19,559 nucleotides of DNA from contig JBMOQH010000001.1 in assembly GCA_049322795.1 (NCBI GenBank), forward strand, positions 1 through 19,559. The letters run 5' to 3'. The stretch comes from Immundisolibacter sp049322795. GTDB taxonomy: Bacteria > Pseudomonadota > Gammaproteobacteria > Immundisolibacterales > Immundisolibacteraceae. Position 1 is the stretch's first letter. Each line of letters opens with the position of its first letter. Both the position numbers and the translations under genes were made by a program. The notes beneath the pieces were generated by a model that searched no databases, was not told the origin of the DNA, and saw nothing but the letters and a program-made list of their open reading frames with translations. This document shows, piece by piece, positions 16,339-19,559 of this stretch.

Positions 16339-16356
16339 ACCCTGCCGAGGCAGGGT
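16339..16356 (-). repeat. Hairpin 2 between the dehydrogenase and DUF1302 genes
   Basis: Perfect 8-bp inverted repeat ACCCTGCC / GGCAGGGT separated by two bases (so an effective four-base loop after fraying). It lies 12 bases from hairpin 1. As a near-palindrome it could also be a protein-binding site; sequence does not decide. Confidence 0.5.
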
Positions 16357-16397
16357 CCTCAAATGCGCCGGGGCACGGCGCACCGAACTTTCCCCGG

Positions 16398-17498
16398 TCA
16401 GGCCATGCGCAGCACGGGCTTCAGCGTGCCGCCGGCCTCGGAATCCGCAGCCGCCTGGTTGATCTGATCCAGGCTGTAGAACTTGATCAGCTTGTCGAAC
16501 GGAAACCGGCCCTGCTTGTACAGCTCGATCAGGCGCGGAATGAACACGTCGGAGTTGCTGTCGCCCTCGATGATGCCGCGCAGGGTGCGGTTGAACAGCA
16601 TGAAGTTGACGTCGATGGCAACGGTGGTGCCCATGGCCGGCGCGCCGACGATGCCGCCAACGCCACCCATGCCCAGGCTGAACACAGCGCCTTCCAGCAC
16701 CTTGGCATTGCCGGTGGTCTCCAGCATGTACGGCACGCCAAGGCCCCCGGTGAGCTTCTGGATTTCCTCCACCGGGTTGCACTGCATGCCGTTGATGACG
16801 TGCGTGGCGCCCAGTTCCCTGGCCAGCGCCAGGCGGTTGTCCTTGATGTCGACGCAGATGATGGTGGTGCAGTTGGCCACCTTGGCGCCCATCACCGCGC
16901 TCAGGCCAACCGCGCCGGCGCCGAAGATTGCGATGGCGCTGCCGGCCGGCGGATTGAGCGCATTCAGCACGGAGCCGGCGCCGGTCTGGATGCCGCAACC
17001 CAGCGGTCCCAGGATTTCGAGCGGTACGTCCTTGGCAACCTTGATCGTGTTGCGCTCGTAGGACAGGGCATATCCGGCGAAGGACGACTGGCCGAAGAAG
17101 CTGCAGCCGATTTCCTCGTCATGGTTGTGGATGGTGCAACGACCATCCGCGGCGCGTCCGCCGAAATTCAGGCCGAACGCGTTCAGGCACGACAGCGGCT
17201 GCCCGGCCAGGCAGTTGTCACACAGCCCGCAGCTGTAGAACGTGAGCACCACGTGATCGCCCGGGGCCACCTTGCGCACGTTGCGGCCCACTTTTTCCAC
17301 CACGCCGGCGCCCTCGTGGCCCAGCACCATCGGCAGCGGCGCCGGGTAGAGCTGATCGCGGATGGACAGGTCGGTGTGGCACATGCCCGCGGCAACGATG
17401 CGGACCAGAATCTGGTCGTCCGCCGGTTCGGCCAGATCGATGGCCTCGATGGTGAACTGCCCCTTGGGCTCCCGAACGACGGCGGCACGCGTCTGCAT
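16398..17498 (-). CDS. Zinc-dependent aryl-alcohol-type dehydrogenase (MDR superfamily)
   Basis: Cytoplasmic NAD-dependent alcohol dehydrogenase, close in pattern to benzyl-alcohol dehydrogenases such as XylB and to class III enzymes. It probably oxidises an aromatic or terpenoid primary alcohol to the aldehyde. In 366 residues, the catalytic zinc ligands are C40 (CHTD), H61 (GHEGAG) and C168 (GCGIQTG). The structural zinc set is C90, C93, C96 and C104. The Rossmann motif is GAGAVG (193-198), with D217 favouring NAD over NADP. A GTG six bases upstream would extend it by two codons, but AGGAGG sits seven bases before the ATG at 17498 and only one base before the GTG, so ATG is chosen. It heads the dehydrogenase-DUF1302-DUF1329 run. 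The exact substrate is unknown. Confidence 0.92.
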   Translation of the reverse strand: MQTRAAVVREPKGQFTIEAIDLAEPADDQILVRIVAAGMCHTDLSIRDQLYPAPLPMVLGHEGAGVVEKVGRNVRKVAPGDHVVLTFYSCGLCDNCLAGQPLSCLNAFGLNFGGRAADGRCTIHNHDEEIGCSFFGQSSFAGYALSYERNTIKVAKDVPLEILGPLGCGIQTGAGSVLNALNPPAGSAIAIFGAGAVGLSAVMGAKVANCTTIICVDIKDNRLALARELGATHVINGMQCNPVEEIQKLTGGLGVPYMLETTGNAKVLEGAVFSLGMGGVGGIVGAPAMGTTVAIDVNFMLFNRTLRGIIEGDSNSDVFIPRLIELYKQGRFPFDKLIKFYSLDQINQAAADSEAGGTLKPVLRMA

Positions 17499-17570
17499 TC
17501 CCACTCCTCCTGGTGATGCGGCTGATCCCTAGCTCTAACCGAACGCGCGTCAAGGTTCGGCGCGGGCCGT

Positions 17571-17599
17571 ACCATACGCACAAAAAACTGGCGTGGCAA
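17571..17599 (-). promoter_or_regulatory. Candidate sigma70 promoter for the dehydrogenase operon
   Basis: On the minus strand TTGCCA (17599-17594) and TATGGT (17576-17571) are separated by exactly 17 bases, matching 5/6 and 4/6 of the consensus. An A8 run (17630-17623) and a T-rich patch upstream resemble an UP element. The rest of the 304-base gap from 17499 to 17802 shows no gene and no terminator with a T-run for the O-antigen ligase gene. Confidence 0.5.
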
Positions 17600-17802
17600 T
17601 TGAGCGCTGCGGAAGAAAACGGTTTTTTTTGTCGATTGTGCTTGACAGGTCGCCGGGTTTCGTCACCGTCCGACCGATCGGCCAGCCGGCTCAAGATCGC
17701 CGACAAGTCCGGGCAATATCCCGCTCGCCCGCGACCTTGCCGTGCCGCCGGCAGGCGCGCCCGCTACACGTGCCGGGCGCACGGCTGGACCTGGCCCGGC
17801 AG

Positions 17803-19017
17803 CTATGCCTGCGCCGCTCTCGGCGCGGCGCAGTTGCCGCCGGCTGCCTGGGAGGCGATCAGCACCCCGATTGGCAGCCAGAAATAAAACCACATGCCGC
17901 GGGGCGCATTCAGCAGCTGGTTGCCGTCGGTCAGCATGCACAGCAGGCCTAACAGCAGCACCAGAAACCACGCCGGCTCGCCCCGCGCGGCAAGGCGTTG
18001 GCCCTGCCGCAAGGCGAGCAGGACCATCGCCACCAACAGGGCCAGCGCTGGCAAGCCGCCGTACAGCGCCGTGGCCAGAAAGACGTTGTGCGGATGATTG
18101 ATGGCCACCGAAGCCTGGCCGGCGCCCTGCGGGGCGACCTGCGTCGTGGCGTCGGTGAGAATGCCCTCGCCCAGCCAGGGACGAGCCGCCACCCGGGCAG
18201 CGATCTGCTGCCAGATGGCCGGGCGGTAGGAATCCCCGCGCGCCAAGGCGCCGCGATGGTCGTAACCGCTGGCCAACAGTGCACCGACGACCAGCGCGAG
18301 CCCGGTCACGGCCAAGCCCAGCAGCCGCCATTGCCGATACAGGACAAGCCCAAAAAGGGTGCAGACCAGCGCCGCGCCAAGTGGCATGCGGCTGCCGGTG
18401 AGCACAATGCCGGCCGCCAGCACCAGGGCCGCGGCGAGCCAGGCTGCCCGCCAGCCGTGCCCGCCGGCTTTCGGCAGGATGTGAAACAGCACCAGCAGCA
18501 GACAGCCGCCGACCAGCGTCGCCACCTCGATCTCCTGGTACGCGGCGCCGGAGTACTGCAAGCGCGCCGCCCACGGCGCCGTGCGGTAGAACAGCGCGGC
18601 CGAGACCAGCGTGCCGATCACCGCAGCCAGCACTACCGCCCGCAGCAGCCGCTCCCAGGCAGCGGGCCGGCGCACGCACACGCAGGCCAGCACAGCCAGA
18701 TACGCGGTCAGGTAGGGCAGGGCCTTGGCCTCGTGCAGCCAGTCGCCGACTGTAAAACCGGCCGACCACAGCCCGCTCAGGGTGAGATACGTCAACAGCA
18801 GCATGGCCAGTCGCCACAGCGTGCTGCCGGCCAGCCAGCGCCAGTCAGCGCGGCGCAGCAGAAACACGGCCGGCGCCAGCACCAGCGCGTAATAGACGTT
18901 GTTCAGTGCCTTGCCGGACGGCAGCAGAAAGAAACCGGCCAGGAACATGGCCAGTGGCACGGCGAGCTGCTCCGGCCCGCGCGTGCGCCAGGTGGACCAG
19001 CGGGCGGCGACGCTCAT
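17803..19017 (-). CDS. O-antigen ligase/polymerase-like membrane protein (Wzy_C/WaaL family)
   Basis: Polytopic inner-membrane protein of the O-antigen ligase superfamily; members join undecaprenyl-linked glycans to lipid A core, to proteins, or polymerise them. The 404 residues contain about ten hydrophobic segments. They carry the family signatures LTGSRMPLGAAL (about 206-217) and the large periplasmic loop at about 251-312 with SYRPAIWQQIAARVAARPWLGEG and the essential-His motif NHPHNVFL (His308 and His310). No glycosyltransferase, flippase or sugar-nucleotide gene is next to it. The ATG at 19017 has GGAA upstream. Ligase versus polymerase versus protein O-glycosylase cannot be separated by sequence alone. 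Confidence 0.85.
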   Translation of the reverse strand: MSVAARWSTWRTRGPEQLAVPLAMFLAGFFLLPSGKALNNVYYALVLAPAVFLLRRADWRWLAGSTLWRLAMLLLTYLTLSGLWSAGFTVGDWLHEAKALPYLTAYLAVLACVCVRRPAAWERLLRAVVLAAVIGTLVSAALFYRTAPWAARLQYSGAAYQEIEVATLVGGCLLLVLFHILPKAGGHGWRAAWLAAALVLAAGIVLTGSRMPLGAALVCTLFGLVLYRQWRLLGLAVTGLALVVGALLASGYDHRGALARGDSYRPAIWQQIAARVAARPWLGEGILTDATTQVAPQGAGQASVAINHPHNVFLATALYGGLPALALLVAMVLLALRQGQRLAARGEPAWFLVLLLGLLCMLTDGNQLLNAPRGMWFYFWLPIGVLIASQAAGGNCAAPRAAQA

Positions 19018-19437
19018 TTGGTGGTTCCGATTGTCTTGAGCGCGAACGTCCCCAGGCGGGCGGCAAACGGGGGCGGCGCGAACTGCGTCTGCCGGCGTTT
19101 ACAGAGGCCTGGGTCGCCATGCGTCCGGGGCTTTGCGGCGATGAGGGCGGCATGATCTTCGAATGAGCCCGACGGGCTGCGCTCGCCGGTCAGCGGAAAG
19201 AATGGCTGCGGATACGGCGCCCGCGGCGGTGGCCGAAGCCGGTTACCGGCATCGCTGGACAGGGCTACAGGGATGATCATGGTCCGATTCCGGGTTTCAG
19301 TCGCAGGGCGATACCAGGGCATCACCCCAGCCCGCTGCAGCACTGCTTCGTTGGGCGATGATCGCGCAGCGACGTAATGGTCCCATGCAGGGTGCCGCTT
19401 GCACACGCGCCAACGTTCCGGATGCGGCGAACCGCTA
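19018..19437. other. 420-base gap with no supported gene
   Basis: Between the O-antigen ligase start and the IS end. A minus-strand frame of 145 codons runs across it and into the IS end, but it has no recognisable domain, is rich in Pro/Arg/Ser as GC-rich non-coding frames are, and would include part of the IS terminus. A 13-base palindrome, GCCGGT-A-ACCGGC on the minus strand, lies at 19238-19250; its meaning is unclear. I see no clear promoter for the ligase gene. Confidence 0.5.
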
Positions 19438-19559
19438 GGCCCTGTTAACAATCATGCCAACCACACGCTGATGGCTGCCAGGATAACGAAGGCGGCGTAA
19501 TGAGCGGCGAGCTTTTCATAGCGGGTGGCCAACCGCCGGTATTGCTTGAGGCGCGCAAA
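19438..19559 (-). mobile_element. IS5-family insertion sequence, 3' end (runs off the window)
   Basis: The terminal inverted-repeat-like sequence GGCCCTGTTAACA begins at 19438, right after a CTA that could be part of the target site, and the last codons of an IS5-family transposase follow 14 bases further in. Only this end is visible, so completeness, activity and the second inverted repeat cannot be judged. Confidence 0.75.
19452..19559 (-). CDS. IS5-family transposase, C-terminal 35 residues
   Basis: The frame from the window edge reads FARLKQYRRLATRYEKLAAH and ends in AAISVWLA followed by TGA at 19454-19452. The R-R-L-A-T-R-Y-[DE]-K block followed by a short hydrophobic tail is the standard C-terminus of IS5-family (IS427-like) DDE transposases. 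The catalytic Glu helix normally lies just upstream of this block, outside the window. No frameshift is visible in this part. Confidence 0.85.
   Translation of the reverse strand, partial: FARLKQYRRLATRYEKLAAHYAAFVILAAISVWLA

Noticed and set aside
17623..17630. Plus-strand T8 run as a possible terminator
   Set aside because: It is not preceded by a GC stem, and no plus-strand gene ends here. As a minus-strand A-tract it fits better as part of the dehydrogenase promoter.
17642..17647. Plus-strand TTGACA that looks like a perfect -35 box
   Set aside because: No -10-like hexamer lies 16-18 bases downstream and no plus-strand gene follows.
17593..17952. Plus-strand frame of 119 codons between the dehydrogenase and ligase genes
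   Set aside because: It overlaps the candidate promoter and the end of the ligase gene on the other strand. Arg/Pro-rich, no domain.
19014..19451. Minus-strand frame of 145 codons upstream of the O-antigen ligase gene
   Set aside because: It spans the IS boundary and overlaps the ligase start. It has no recognisable motif and a Pro/Arg/Ser-rich composition typical of non-coding GC-rich DNA. A real orphan protein cannot be fully excluded.

Overview
This is a GC-rich chromosomal segment, almost certainly from a gammaproteobacterium. The left third carries the order fmdB-aspS-yebC-ruvC-ruvA-ruvB-tolQ-tolR-tolA, the classic gammaproteobacterial arrangement (Pseudomonas has aspS-yebC-ruvCAB-ybgC-tolQRA), here without ybgC. 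The aromatic-degradation content would fit a PAH-degrading gammaproteobacterium of the Immundisolibacter kind, but that is only a guess from gene content. Every gene I can support is on the minus strand, so transcription runs from high to low coordinates.

Right to left: (i) 19438-19559 is the 3' end of an IS5-family insertion sequence. (ii) 19018-19437 holds no gene I can support. (iii) 17803-19017 is an O-antigen ligase/polymerase-like membrane protein standing alone. (iv) 16398-17498 is a zinc-dependent aryl-alcohol-type dehydrogenase with a plausible sigma70 promoter. (v) 9400-16272 holds four envelope genes: a DUF1302 outer-membrane barrel, a DUF1329 periplasmic protein, a YCF48-type beta-propeller and an RND/MMPL permease. 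A strong intrinsic terminator and flanking hairpins divide them into two pairs. (vi) 6596-9345 holds a Rieske ferredoxin, the small and large subunits of a ring-hydroxylating oxygenase of the AndAc/NagG (anthranilate dioxygenase/salicylate 5-hydroxylase) group, and a 2-hydroxychromene-2-carboxylate isomerase-like protein. (vii) 6252-6569 is an FmdB-type zinc ribbon gene, closed by a terminator. (viii) 1-6144 is the housekeeping block for Asp-tRNA synthesis, YebC, the Holliday-junction resolvasome and the Tol envelope system; tolA is cut by the window edge.

A working model (inference): the DUF1302/DUF1329/YCF48/RND genes move a hydrophobic, probably aromatic or terpenoid, compound across the envelope. 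The dehydrogenase, Rieske oxygenase and isomerase then act on it or on related intermediates. The set is incomplete here: no ferredoxin reductase, ring-cleavage dioxygenase, aldolase or regulator is present, so partners must be encoded elsewhere. The catabolic block abuts the conserved fmdB-aspS core, with only 26 nt between the isomerase gene and fmdB. An IS5-family end lies at the other side, consistent with accessory DNA placed next to a core operon.
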